NCBI GenBank assembly: GCA_050742535.1
Contig: JBOGIQ010000023.1
Coordinates: forward strand, 1 to 32,432
Direction of reading: 5' to 3'
DNA: 32,432 nt
Source: Gp6-AA40 sp050742535
GTDB taxonomy: Bacteria; Acidobacteriota; Vicinamibacteria; Vicinamibacterales; UBA2999
The notes beneath the pieces were generated by a model, which ran no database searches, was not told the DNA's origin, and saw nothing but the letters and a program-made list of their open reading frames with translations. Made by a program: the position numbers and the translations under genes. Positions 1 through 7,274 of this stretch are shown here, piece after piece (positions within the stretch are counted from its first letter, which is position 1; every line of letters starts with the position of its first letter).

Positions 1-1052
1 CGTTTGTAATCACGCGGCTCCATGTTGAAGAGCCGCGCGACGATCTTGTAGTTGCCACGCGCCTCCTCGAGGCCGCGGCGGATCACCTCGCGCACGTTCG
101 CGCGCGTGATCTCGCGATCCATGAACAGCGGATACACCGTGGTCCAGAACGACTCCCGCTGTTCGAGCATCCGCTGATACAGGTCGTCGGCCACGGTGCG
201 CCGGCGCTCACGCTTCGGGCGCAGCGCGACGCGATCCTGGGTGCGGATGTCCGACGGCAGATGCTCGACGTCGATGGCCGACCCGGGCACGGTCACGATG
301 AGCCGTTCGATGACGTTCTCGAGCTCGCGTACGTTGCCCGGCCACGAATACTCCGTCAACGACTTCATCGCGTCGGGCGTGACGCTGGTCACGGACGAGC
401 GGTTCTGCGCCGCAAACTGCGACAGGAACAGGTTGACCAGCAGCGGAATGTCTTCGCGGCGCTCGCGCAGCGGCGGGACGACGATGTGGATGACGTTCAG
501 GCGGTAGAACAGGTCCTCGCGGAAGGAGCCCTGCTTCACCATGTCGCGCAGGTCGCGATTGGTCGCCGCAATCACGCGGACGTTCAGGTGCCGTCCGCTC
601 CCCTCGGCGCCGACCTTCTGAATTTCGCCGGTTTCGAGGAACCGCAGGAGCAGCCCCTGCATCCGCAGCGTCATCTCGCCGACTTCGTCGAGGAACGCCG
701 TGCCGAGGTGCGCGGTCTCGAGCTTGCCTGGCTTGTCGCGATAGGCGCCGGTGAAGCTGCCCTTCACGTGTCCGAACAGTTCGGATTCGAGCAGCGTTTC
801 CGGCAGGCCGGCGCAGTTGACCGGCGCGAACACGTTCTGGGCGCGCGGCCCGCGCGAATGGACGGCGCGCGCCACGATTTCCTTGCCCGATCCGCTCTCC
901 CCGGTGATGAGCACCTTCGCGTCGGATCGGGCGACGCGATCGACTTCTTCCTGGAGAGCGATCATTGCCGCGCTGCGTCCCATGAGCTGCACGTGCGTCT
1001 TCGAACGCATCGCGGAGATAGGACTGACTCGTGCTGTGTCTTCCACCAACAT
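1..1052 (-). CDS. Sigma-54-dependent AAA+ transcriptional activator (partial, C-terminus off window)
   Basis: This is an enhancer-binding activator that would remodel RNA polymerase holding sigma-54 (RpoN). Translation from ATG at 1052 gives a short N-terminal stretch of about 30 residues, then Walker A GESGSGKE, the sigma-54 contact loop as GSFTGA (the usual form is GAFTGA), Walker B TAFLDEVGE, sensor I AATNRDL and WPGNVRELENVIE. A C-terminal segment follows with GNYKIVARLFNMEPRDYK, which runs into the window edge. There is no receiver, GAF or PAS domain, so it resembles PspF-type single-domain activators. It is clearly paralogous to the activator at 21607-22779, including the unusual C-terminal region. 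It lies 45 bp downstream of a PilZ gene and is probably cotranscribed with it. An in-frame TAG lies 48 bases before the ATG. The family call is firm; the target promoters are inferred. Confidence 0.93.
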   Translation of the reverse strand, partial: MLVEDTARVSPISAMRSKTHVQLMGRSAAMIALQEEVDRVARSDAKVLITGESGSGKEIVARAVHSRGPRAQNVFAPVNCAGLPETLLESELFGHVKGSFTGAYRDKPGKLETAHLGTAFLDEVGEMTLRMQGLLLRFLETGEIQKVGAEGSGRHLNVRVIAATNRDLRDMVKQGSFREDLFYRLNVIHIVVPPLRERREDIPLLVNLFLSQFAAQNRSSVTSVTPDAMKSLTEYSWPGNVRELENVIERLIVTVPGSAIDVEHLPSDIRTQDRVALRPKRERRRTVADDLYQRMLEQRESFWTTVYPLFMDREITRANVREVIRRGLEEARGNYKIVARLFNMEPRDYK

Positions 1053-1071
1053 GTCCTTTGTCCTGGTTCTC

Positions 1072-1089
1072 GTCCGCCTGCAGGCGGAC
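1072..1089. repeat. 18-bp perfect palindrome between PilZ and activator genes
   Basis: GTCCGCCTGCAGGCGGAC is a perfect 9+9 palindrome with no loop. It lies in the 45-bp gap between the PilZ stop and the activator ATG. From memory, similar GTCCGCC...GGCGGAC units are scattered through Vicinamibacteria-type genomes, so it is probably an interspersed REP-like element and not an operator. With no loop and no T-tract it does not look like a terminator. Confidence 0.6.
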
Positions 1090-1097
1090 ACTACGTG

Positions 1098-1406
1098 CTA
1101 CCTGGCCATGAATCGTTCGATCAGTTGACGCAGGTCGGGACTGAGTCCGACGAACGTTGCGCCGAGCCGGTATCCCGGGCTCCCGGAAGCGTCGGGCGCG
1201 ACGCGCTGTACCTGCACATCAGCGCGGAACGCGGACCCGTCGAGGTGCAGCCGCAGATTGCCTGTCGTTCCAGCCTCCACCGCCTCCGATGAGTGCAACA
1301 GCACACCGGCCACGCTGATATCCAGCACACGGACGTTCACGCTGGCCGGCACCGTGGCCAGCTGGCCAGTGGTGTCGTGACGCGGATGCCGCCTCCGTTC
1401 CTCCAT
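1098..1406 (-). CDS. PilZ domain protein
   Basis: This 102-aa protein is almost entirely one PilZ domain, a cyclic-di-GMP receptor fold. Both ligand motifs are visible: the arginine cluster ERRRHPRHD at residues 2-10 and LDISVAG (D-x-S-x-x-G) near residue 30. I chose ATG 1406, because an upstream in-frame extension to 1475 is only translated repeat DNA (peptide LGCLGGWVAWVAW). The sigma-54 activator follows 45 bp downstream, and a sigma-54 promoter match lies at 1509-1524. The pairing suggests that c-di-GMP input and activator output are linked, but a direct PilZ-activator interaction is inference. Confidence 0.87.
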   Translation of the reverse strand: MEERRRHPRHDTTGQLATVPASVNVRVLDISVAGVLLHSSEAVEAGTTGNLRLHLDGSAFRADVQVQRVAPDASGSPGYRLGATFVGLSPDLRQLIERFMAR

Positions 1407-1430
1407 CGCTCTCCCTCTGCGCGTTCTGTC

Positions 1431-1469
1431 CCAGGCCACCCAGGCAACCCAGCCACCTAGGCAACCCAG
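1431..1469 (-). repeat. Array of 9-bp GTKGCCTGG-type units, left arm
   Basis: On the minus strand this is a tandem run of roughly 9-bp units such as GTTGCCTGG and GTGGCCTGG. It is an inverted copy of the array at 1699-1745. The two arrays face each other across about 230 bp of less GC-rich DNA. The array lies just upstream of the PilZ start, so it would fall within the leader of a transcript from the 1509-1524 promoter. Its role is unknown; it is probably an interspersed repeat. Confidence 0.7.
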
Positions 1470-1508
1470 ACGCAAAGCGCAGATTTAACCACGTAGTCAG
1501 CCTATTCG

Positions 1509-1524
1509 TGCAAGCAAATCGCCA
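1509..1524 (-). promoter_or_regulatory. Sigma-54 (-24/-12) promoter for PilZ-activator pair
   Basis: The minus strand reads TGGCGATTTGCTTGCA, which matches the consensus TGGCACG-N4-TTGCW at the TGGC and TTGCA blocks with exact GG-to-GC spacing. The predicted transcription start is near 1499, about 90 bases before the PilZ ATG at 1406. This is a sequence match only; it was not scored genome-wide. Confidence 0.6.
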
Positions 1525-1698
1525 CAGCTCGGCAGATCTTTGTCTGCCTTTTTAAGGCCTCCAATTTCAACCACTTAGGAGCTATCAGTTCAATTAAAGG
1601 CCGTCATTCCGGTGCTTTGAGTCTGCCCGAACCGTGCAGATTAGCCGGCCGGATACAGACTTTCTCGCTATTTTCCGAGCCTTTTGTCGGCCCTTATA

Positions 1699-1745
1699 GG
1701 TTGCCTGGGTTGCTGGGTGGCCTGGGTGGCCTGGGGGCAACCCAG
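1699..1745 (+). repeat. Array of 9-bp GTKGCCTGG-type units, right arm
   Basis: The plus strand carries consecutive units GTTGCCTGG, GTTGCTGG, GTGGCCTGG and GTGGCCTGG followed by GGGCAACCCAG. It forms an inverted pair with 1431-1469. It lies 35-80 bp downstream of the PilZ stop at 1780, in the direction of transcription. Confidence 0.7.
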
Positions 1746-1779
1746 CCTAACGCGGCGATGTAAGGGGAGGGTGACGACT

Positions 1780-2112
1780 CTATTCCAGCGCGTGGACGAG
1801 CACGGCCGGCTCTTCCAGGAACTCCAGACCGATGCGGTAGCGAGGCCCCTCGACTCCGCTCGGGGCAGGCGCGACGGATGCATCGAGCCTCTGAACATGC
1901 CGCACGCGGGCGGCCAGCTTGATTTCGTGGCCTTCGATCGTCAGCTTGACCGACTGCATTGAATCGACGGCGGCTGGTACCGGCGACACGATCAGCGCGC
2001 CCGTCCGGCTGATGTTCATCAGCTGCGCCTGTCGGTCGATTTCGAGCGCGCCCCAGAGGGACCCGACGACCTCGAGTCGAATGCGGCGGCGGCGATCTCC
2101 AAGTGGTCTCAT
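1780..2112 (-). CDS. PilZ domain protein
   Basis: This 110-aa single PilZ domain has the arginine motif DRRRRIRLEV at residues 6-15, MNISRTG (N-x-S-x-x-G) near residue 32 and the closing strand YRIGLEFLEEP. I chose ATG 2112, since an in-frame extension to 2292 would overlap the upstream gene and adds no domain. It follows the GAF/degenerate-GGDEF gene by 28 bp, so the two are probably cotranscribed. Oddly, a short palindromic repeat at 1845-1866 lies inside the reading frame and encodes APAPSGVEGP in a loop before the last strand. This lengthens the domain without breaking it. Confidence 0.85.
   Translation of the reverse strand: MRPLGDRRRRIRLEVVGSLWGALEIDRQAQLMNISRTGALIVSPVPAAVDSMQSVKLTIEGHEIKLAARVRHVQRLDASVAPAPSGVEGPRYRIGLEFLEEPAVLVHALE
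1845..1866. repeat. REP-like imperfect palindrome inside PilZ coding sequence
   Basis: The 22-bp segment starts GCCCC and ends GGGGC around TCGACTCCGCTC. It resembles a widely dispersed bacterial repeat of the CCCTTCGACTCCGCTCAGGG type (recalled, not searched). It is in frame and translates as PAPSGVEGP. Confidence 0.55.
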
Positions 2113-2140
2113 GCCGTCTGCGATCCAGCGTGTCTCAGAA

Positions 2141-3787
2141 TCAATGATCACTGGCGTGATAACGCGTCCGTTGACGCGCCTCCTCCGCCAACGCACCGGT
2201 AACTGGGTCCCCTGGGCGGCGCGTGGCCATTCCGATTGAGAGCTGTCCCGCCGGCACGCCTTCGCGCTCCAGCAGGCGGAGCACGCGGGCAATCAGCGCC
2301 TCCGCCTGCGCGGCAGCGGTGTCCTGCAGCAGGAGACCGACATCGCCGGCGTTGAGACGCCCGACCAGATCGGTGCCGCGCAGATGCTCGCGAAGCCGCG
2401 CCACACGCGCCTGCGTCACGTCGGGACGAAATGCCGCATCGGCAAATTGAATGACGACCGCAGTGACCGGGATGCCGCCTTGTACCGCATCACGAGCAAG
2501 TCGTTCAAGCATTTCATCGAAGCCGCGAGACGAGGCGCGGCGATCGCCGATGTGCGTGGATTGCCGTACGAGGCGGCGGACCCACGACTCGAGCAGACCG
2601 GCCACCGCCTCGACAACGTTGTTTTCCCGCTGCGTCACGCGATGATCGGCCGGCCACTCGGCCACCAATGCCATCGCGTACTGCTGCGGGTCCCGCCGGA
2701 TGATGACAACCTTTCCGGCGCCGCTTCCGGCCGCGAGATCCGCAGCGGCAAACGCGGGACCGACGTGCAGCAGCGGAGCGCCGGTCCGGGTCGTTGCGGT
2801 CAATGCCGCGCGCGTCATCGCGAGCGCCGTCTCGACGTAACGAACGGCCTGGCGCGCCTGCTCCTCCGGATTACCGGAATCAAGAAGAAGCGTGGAAACG
2901 GTCGCGAGAACATCGGCCATCGTGGCCTGCGTGGCACGCGCAACCGCCTGATCCAGCAAGGTCGTGTAGAGGCTGAGCCGCTGCAGTTCGTCGGCCTCAA
3001 GCGATCCGGTGATGACGACGAGCCATGAACCAGGCCCCGCGCCGAGATGGGTGAGGACGACATCCGACGCGCCGGAGAAACCAAGACGATCGAACTCCGA
3101 CCGCGCAAGGCGTGCGACGTCGTCGAGATCGGGCAGCGCCGCGCGCGGAATCGCCGCCGGCGTGTGAGACGGATCCACGCCGGGCAAAGACAGTTCACGC
3201 ACGTACTCGTCGTCGGTTTCCACGTAGCCGTAGGCCTCGAGGTCGTGCCAGACGGCCACTGATTCGATGAACGTGCCGACGATGTCTCGATCGGAACGGC
3301 CGGCTGAATCATCGGCAAGCAGCCGGCACAGCGCGGACACTCGATCGAGATCGCTCTGGGCCGCGGGTGGACTCTGAAGGTGGGCTTCGATGGCGTTGGT
3401 CAACCAGAAACCGACCAGTTCGAGCTGGCTCCGAACGTTCTCGACGGGCTGTTCCGGCGAGGTCCGCCGCGCCACCACGAGGGCGCCGCTCACCACCCGG
3501 TCGAGGGTGACCGGCACGATGACGGTCAGCATCCGGTCCGCGGCGGCCGACTGAGGGGTTCGTGTCCGCAGGGCCGTCGAAACGGCAAGACGAAGGCCCT
3601 CCCCGGACAGCAAGGCATCTACACTGCCACCAGACGCCGTCAGCAGCGGGGACTGGCCATCGTCGACCAGCTGGAGCTCCACGTTCAGGCGCTTCCTGAG
3701 GGCAAATAGCCAGTCCCAGGATCGGCTGCGGACGGCCGCGCCGAACTGAAACCGGTCCGTCATCGGGGAAACGTCAACGGCGTGCAT
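2141..3787 (-). CDS. GAF-like sensory protein with degenerate GGDEF domain
   Basis: This cytoplasmic protein of about 548 aa has no signal peptide or membrane segment. The N-terminal 110 residues and the region around residues 290-420 look like divergent GAF-type sensory folds. The last 120 residues resemble a GGDEF domain (VTAVVIQFADAAF, then LVGRLNAGDVGLLLQDT, then LSIGMATRRPGD). The signature GG[DE]EF is replaced by NAGDV, so cyclase activity is unlikely. A receptor or scaffold role with the adjacent PilZ gene is inference. I used ATG 3787; the in-frame ATG at 3763 (MTDRFQF) is a plausible alternative, and neither has a clear Shine-Dalgarno site. A sigma-54 promoter match lies at 3835-3850. 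Confidence 0.72.
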   Translation of the reverse strand: MHAVDVSPMTDRFQFGAAVRSRSWDWLFALRKRLNVELQLVDDGQSPLLTASGGSVDALLSGEGLRLAVSTALRTRTPQSAAADRMLTVIVPVTLDRVVSGALVVARRTSPEQPVENVRSQLELVGFWLTNAIEAHLQSPPAAQSDLDRVSALCRLLADDSAGRSDRDIVGTFIESVAVWHDLEAYGYVETDDEYVRELSLPGVDPSHTPAAIPRAALPDLDDVARLARSEFDRLGFSGASDVVLTHLGAGPGSWLVVITGSLEADELQRLSLYTTLLDQAVARATQATMADVLATVSTLLLDSGNPEEQARQAVRYVETALAMTRAALTATTRTGAPLLHVGPAFAAADLAAGSGAGKVVIIRRDPQQYAMALVAEWPADHRVTQRENNVVEAVAGLLESWVRRLVRQSTHIGDRRASSRGFDEMLERLARDAVQGGIPVTAVVIQFADAAFRPDVTQARVARLREHLRGTDLVGRLNAGDVGLLLQDTAAAQAEALIARVLRLLEREGVPAGQLSIGMATRRPGDPVTGALAEEARQRTRYHASDH

Positions 3788-3834
3788 CAAGTCGGTCGAA
3801 AAGTCTCAGGAAAACGGCCTGGTCACACGGGCGT

Positions 3835-3850
3835 TGCAAGTGGGCCGCCA
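3835..3850 (-). promoter_or_regulatory. Sigma-54 (-24/-12) promoter for GAF/GGDEF-PilZ unit
   Basis: The minus strand reads TGGCGGCCCACTTGCA, with TGGC and TTGCA correctly spaced. The predicted start is near 3825, about 38 bases before the ATG at 3787. In GC-rich DNA one such match could arise by chance; its position and orientation support it. Confidence 0.5.
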
Positions 3851-4588
3851 TACGGCCGCGGTTGAAATGGCCTATTCCGTGCGGAAATGTAATTGGCGGC
3901 CAGCGGAGTTCCAGGTTCCGGAGACAAAGGACCGCGTTCCGGCGACTTCGGGCGACAAAACTGGAAGCGCTGACACCCCGTTTGACGTTGAGAGGTGGGG
4001 CGGAGCCTTGGCGTAGGCGGGGCAGGCTCGCCTCGCGAACCCAAAGAGTTCGGCTGGCACAGCTCGGCCAGGCCGCGTCAGCAGGTATCTCGGCTCCACC
4101 GGCCGCTCGGCACGCCCGCAGAGTTGCGACTGGCCTGGTCGCAATCGTGACGTTAGAGATCGTCAGGTGGAGCTGTGGCGCAATCGGCGTCCCCCGTCTG
4201 CGACCGTCGCATCGGGCCCAGGCGACCGAGTCGGCCGGCTCCGCGAGACACCTGCCGCCGCGTCTGGCCCTGGCGACGGCCACGCCGTTGGCCGCGTGGT
4301 GAGACACAGGTGATCAGTGTCGACGATCCCTTCGAGCGGCGCGATCAGCGGAGACCGAAAAACGCGATGCAGGCGCACCACGAGGGTGCGGGGTCGCCAC
4401 CAGCTCGGTAGATAAACGTGTTCTTCGCTTCGACAGCCGGAGTCGCGTTTTTCCGCGCCAGCCGAGCGGGATCGTCGACGCTGATCACCTGTGGCTCTCC
4501 ACATTCTTACACCGCCGACGGCTCGCGACGCGCCAGGTCGCTCCGAGGCAAGAACGACAACAATCGCTAAGACAAATCGAAAACTGCG
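3851..4588. other. Long stretch without a credible gene
   Basis: These 738 bp lie between the J-domain gene and the GAF/GGDEF gene. Open frames exist on both strands, but their translations are rich in Arg, Ser and Cys with no recognisable domain and no ribosome-binding site. I see a 7-bp hairpin, TTGCGAC...GTCGCAA, at 4124-4144 and the long inverted repeat at 4305-4493. It could be decayed coding or mobile DNA, or it could hold an untranslated RNA. Confidence 0.5.
4305..4493. repeat. Long imperfect inverted repeat (26-bp arms, one mismatch)
   Basis: The arm at 4305-4330 (CACAGGTGATCAG...GATCCC) is repeated in inverse orientation at 4468-4493 with a single mismatch. Similarity continues inward: GAAAAACGCGA at 4357-4367 is matched by its complement near 4442-4452. 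It also fades outward. The 189-bp unit encodes nothing recognisable. A MITE-like or decayed insertion remnant, or a structured RNA, are the main options; no target-site duplication was established. Confidence 0.7.
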
Positions 4589-5158
4589 CTAGGAGACCGG
4601 GCGGTCGGCGCTCTCGGCCGCGGTAAGCCTGAGGCGGTTCTGCTGGCGGGTCGAATGCTCTTCGAAATACTCCACTCCACTGGCCGTAATGGTCAGTTTG
4701 GAACCGTCGGAGCGGTCGATGAAGCCCTTCTGCGCGAGGTACCACAACGTGAACTCGAGATGCTCGCGCGGCCGGCCGACGATCTCCTCCAGGTCGCCAT
4801 CGAAGACTCCGGGCTGGCGCGGATCGAGCCGGCGCCGCGCATAAAGCGCCTCGAGCAGGGTCAGCCGTGCAAGTTGTTCGAATTCGACATCGTTCTGCGC
4901 GCGAACCATCTCCGCGAGCAGCTGCGAACGTTCGCGCCGCTGATCGCCGTGGTTGACGTCATACTTCGCCCGCCGCTCAGGATCGCTGAGAACCTGGTAA
5001 GCCTCGGTGATCGTCCGGAAACGATCTGAGTCTCCAGTGGCTGTATTGTCGGGATGAAAGCGCTGCGCCAGGATTCTGTAGATGCGGTGAATCGTCTCGG
5101 GATCGGCGGTGACGCTGACCTGCAGCACCTCGTAGTAATCCGGCTGGGTTTCTTCCAT
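4589..5158 (-). CDS. J-domain protein with C-terminal winged-helix-like region
   Basis: This 189-aa protein starts with a J domain (DYYEVLQVSVTADPETIHR, with the HPD motif at residues 35-37 in RFHPDN, then AYQVLSDPERRAKYD). That fold stimulates a DnaK-type ATPase. Residues of about 110-175 (FDGDLEEIVGRPREHLEFT, WYLAQKGFIDRSDG, LTITASGVEYFEEH) look like a winged helix. There is no zinc-finger or DnaJ C-terminal domain, so it is a specialised co-chaperone and not DnaJ. I chose ATG 5158, because it gives a canonical J-domain N-terminus and begins 2 bp after the preceding stop. It is the last gene of the tad operon. A role in pilus-machine assembly is inferred from position only. Confidence 0.85.
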   Translation of the reverse strand: MEETQPDYYEVLQVSVTADPETIHRIYRILAQRFHPDNTATGDSDRFRTITEAYQVLSDPERRAKYDVNHGDQRRERSQLLAEMVRAQNDVEFEQLARLTLLEALYARRRLDPRQPGVFDGDLEEIVGRPREHLEFTLWYLAQKGFIDRSDGSKLTITASGVEYFEEHSTRQQNRLRLTAAESADRPVS

Positions 5159-5160
5159 GC

Positions 5161-5289
5161 TCAGAATCCGGCTTTCTCCTTCACCCACTGCGTGCCGTAT
5201 CGAAAACGGTCGTACGTGTTGTTGATGCCGCACGACCACACACCGGCGGCGATCAGAGCCACGACGAGCAGTTGAATTGCCCGTCTCAT
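5161..5289 (-). CDS. Small single-span membrane protein (42 aa), unknown function
   Basis: The 42-residue product starts MRRAIQLLVVALIAAGVWSC, a positively charged start and one hydrophobic segment. It ends with a polar aromatic tail, CGINNTYDRFRYGTQWVKEK. The tail would be periplasmic if the segment is a signal anchor. A lipoprotein reading (Cys after VWS) is possible, but the box is poor. Its ATG overlaps the stop of the VWA gene as ATGA, and its stop is 2 bp from the J-domain ATG. Such tight coupling on both sides argues that it is real. I do not recognise the family. Confidence 0.68.
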   Translation of the reverse strand: MRRAIQLLVVALIAAGVWSCGINNTYDRFRYGTQWVKEKAGF

Positions 5290-7253
5290 TCGGCTGGCGC
5301 GCGGTAGCCGGCGGTTGACGTGACGATCAGACCCGGCTTGCGCGCGCGGATCTCCACCGCCCTCCATTCACCGTTTCGGTCGAAGTTGGTCGAGCTATAG
5401 CTCACGACGTAGCGCTGGCGGAGATTCTCGATAATCCGGCCGAACTGGGTACCGAGCTGCTCGACGTCCGCGGAAAAATAGGCCTGTCCGCCGGAAAGCG
5501 CCGTCAGCCTCTCCAGCACGGTCGTATCGATTTTTGGTCCAAGACCGACCGCGAACACGGCTGCACCGACTTCGCGCGTCAATTCGAGCACTTCTTCGAA
5601 CGTGTGTGCACTTCCGGGCGCAGTACCTGGATTGTTCTCATCGCGGCCGTCGGAGAGCACGACGATCGCGCGGCGGCCCTTCTCCTTCTTCAAGTGCAGC
5701 AGGGAGTCCCAGATTGCGTCGTACAGGGCTGTTCCACCCTGCGGGGTGTATTTGTCGATACCCGCCATCGTCTGCGATCGATCCGCGCTCAGCACGTGCT
5801 CGAACCGCGGCTCGTCGGCAAACGTGATCAGCGCGAGGCGATCCTCTTTCGGGACGGCGTTGACGAACTCGCGCGCGGTCTGCCGCACGCTGTCCGCTGC
5901 CTTGACCATGCTGCCGCTCGCATCGAGCGTCAGCACGATCGACACAGGGTCGAGCGCTTCGTGGAACGTATCGATCTTCTGCGGCACGCCATCCTCGAGC
6001 ACCTCCAGGTCGGAGCTCGCCAACTCGATGTAACCGCCTTCTTCCTTCGTGGCGTGGAATTCGAGCGTCGGTCGAATCGGCGGCGGCGCCGGCGCCCGGT
6101 ACCCCGACCGCGCCTGGACTTTGTGCCCTTCGGGCACCTCGAGGGTGATCGTCCTCCACGAGCCGTCCTTCTTCTGGTTGGACGGTGTGTAGGTGATGAG
6201 ATACCGATTGTGCGCGTCGTCGGCGACCTGCCGGGCGATGCCCGGGAGCTCGATGTCGCGCCACGGAAAGAACACGCGGCCGCCGCTGCGCGTCGTCAGC
6301 TGTCGCAGCGTGCTTTCTCCGCTCAGAGAAACACCCATGAGTCCGCCGACCGCCAGCCCATACACGGTCACGCGAGCGGTCTGCGCCTGCTTGACGACCT
6401 GGTCGAGCGTGACCGTGCTCTTCTCGTCGAAGCCATCCGTGACGAGGACGATGATGCGGCGGCCCTCTGCGTTCTCGAGCAACCGGACAGCGGCCGCAAC
6501 GGAGTCCAGAATCGCAGTGCCGCCTCCGGCCTTCATCGCATCGATGGCCTCGGCGACCGTGGCGACGTCGTTCGTCGGGCCGGTGATCGAGCCAAGCTTC
6601 GTATTGAACGGGGCTACCGTCACCCGGTCGCCTTTCCGGAGGCTGCGGGCAAACCGCTCGGCTGCATTCCGCACGTCGGCCATGCGGCGGGCAACGCTCT
6701 GACTGTTGTCCACGAGCAGGACCACGCTCATCGCATAGGTCTCGCGGGAGACAACGTCCAGCTCCTGCAGTTGGCCATCTTCGCGCAGGCGGAACGCCGA
6801 CGCATTCAGACCGAGGGCCGGTTTGCCCGCGCCGTCGTAGACGCCGGCTTCAACAAGGATCCGTCCGACTTCGGCTTGTTCGAGGACCTCGAACGCCGGC
6901 AGTTTCACGGAGTCGCGTGCGACGGCGCCCGATTCGTCCACTGCCTCGACCCTGATTTCGCGGGGTGCGAACGGATTCTCATCCTCCCAGGTGACCGCGT
7001 AGGGTGGCGAGTCGGCAACGCCGACGGGCGTGTTATCGACAAAGAACCTGACGTTGACGGCAACTCCCGGACGGGGGCGCTGCACCTGCGCCACGATACG
7101 GACTGTGGCGCTGTCGCTCGTCCGCCCGAGTGGTGAGGTGAGGCGGACGGCGAAACCGGCCGGCGTCGTCTCGGTGCCGGTGCTCCCCGTATCCTGAGCA
7201 GCGACGGCGGAAACAGCTGCCAGCCAAAGCAGCACCGTGAAAACGGCTTTCAT
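5286..7253 (-). CDS. Exported double-VWA protein (VWFA-related, acidobacterial type)
   Basis: This 655-aa secreted or periplasmic protein has a signal peptide (MKAVFTVLLWLAAVSAVAAQ). An N-terminal Ig-like region (about 35-125) contains VNVRFFVDNTPVGVADSPPY. Two von Willebrand factor A domains follow: VWA1 near 170-350 with MIDAS DNSQS at 182-186, and VWA2 near 435-640 with DASGS at 444-448. Both also have the TDG or SDG metal-site loop (VTDGFDE, LSDGRDE). Each VWA is followed by a strand-rich segment ending SGYRAP or AGYRAP, so the protein is an internal duplication. This matches the VWFA-related acidobacterial family. It follows an AAA+ gene by 21 bp, and AAA+/VWA pairing is a known arrangement of metal-dependent adhesion or chaperone systems. 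The ligand is unknown. Confidence 0.88.
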   Translation of the reverse strand: MKAVFTVLLWLAAVSAVAAQDTGSTGTETTPAGFAVRLTSPLGRTSDSATVRIVAQVQRPRPGVAVNVRFFVDNTPVGVADSPPYAVTWEDENPFAPREIRVEAVDESGAVARDSVKLPAFEVLEQAEVGRILVEAGVYDGAGKPALGLNASAFRLREDGQLQELDVVSRETYAMSVVLLVDNSQSVARRMADVRNAAERFARSLRKGDRVTVAPFNTKLGSITGPTNDVATVAEAIDAMKAGGGTAILDSVAAAVRLLENAEGRRIIVLVTDGFDEKSTVTLDQVVKQAQTARVTVYGLAVGGLMGVSLSGESTLRQLTTRSGGRVFFPWRDIELPGIARQVADDAHNRYLITYTPSNQKKDGSWRTITLEVPEGHKVQARSGYRAPAPPPIRPTLEFHATKEEGGYIELASSDLEVLEDGVPQKIDTFHEALDPVSIVLTLDASGSMVKAADSVRQTAREFVNAVPKEDRLALITFADEPRFEHVLSADRSQTMAGIDKYTPQGGTALYDAIWDSLLHLKKEKGRRAIVVLSDGRDENNPGTAPGSAHTFEEVLELTREVGAAVFAVGLGPKIDTTVLERLTALSGGQAYFSADVEQLGTQFGRIIENLRQRYVVSYSSTNFDRNGEWRAVEIRARKPGLIVTSTAGYRAPAE

Positions 7254-7274
7254 ACCCTGGGACCCCGTCCGCTA

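Larger units (their letters stand above)
1407..1779. other. Gene-free interval with repeats and promoter
   Basis: This 373-bp gap between two PilZ genes has no credible ORF. It holds the two inverted 9-mer arrays (1431-1469 and 1699-1745) and the sigma-54 promoter match. It also holds a small hairpin, GCCTTTTTAAGGC, at 1546-1558, which lacks a T-tract in the direction of transcription. The central 1485-1690 stretch is visibly more AT-rich than the rest of the window. Confidence 0.6.

Noticed and set aside
1546..1558. Hairpin GCCTTTTTAAGGC as a terminator for the upstream PilZ unit
   Set aside because: Short AT-rich stem and no T-tract on the minus strand after it.
3774..4307. 177-codon minus-strand open frame in the 3.8-4.6 kb gap
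   Set aside because: Arg/Ser/Cys-rich translation with no domain, no ribosome-binding site, and overlap with the GAF/GGDEF start and its promoter.
4163..4504. 113-codon minus-strand frame across the inverted repeat
   Set aside because: It is generated largely by the inverted repeat itself; low-complexity basic peptide with no start signal.
4589..4610. GACCGCCCGGTC near the J-domain stop as operon terminator
   Set aside because: Loop of two bases and the nearest T-run is about ten bases away; not a convincing intrinsic terminator.
5604..7136. 510-codon plus-strand open frame opposite the double-VWA gene
   Set aside because: Arg/His-rich antisense translation; the minus strand has a signal peptide and two VWA domains.
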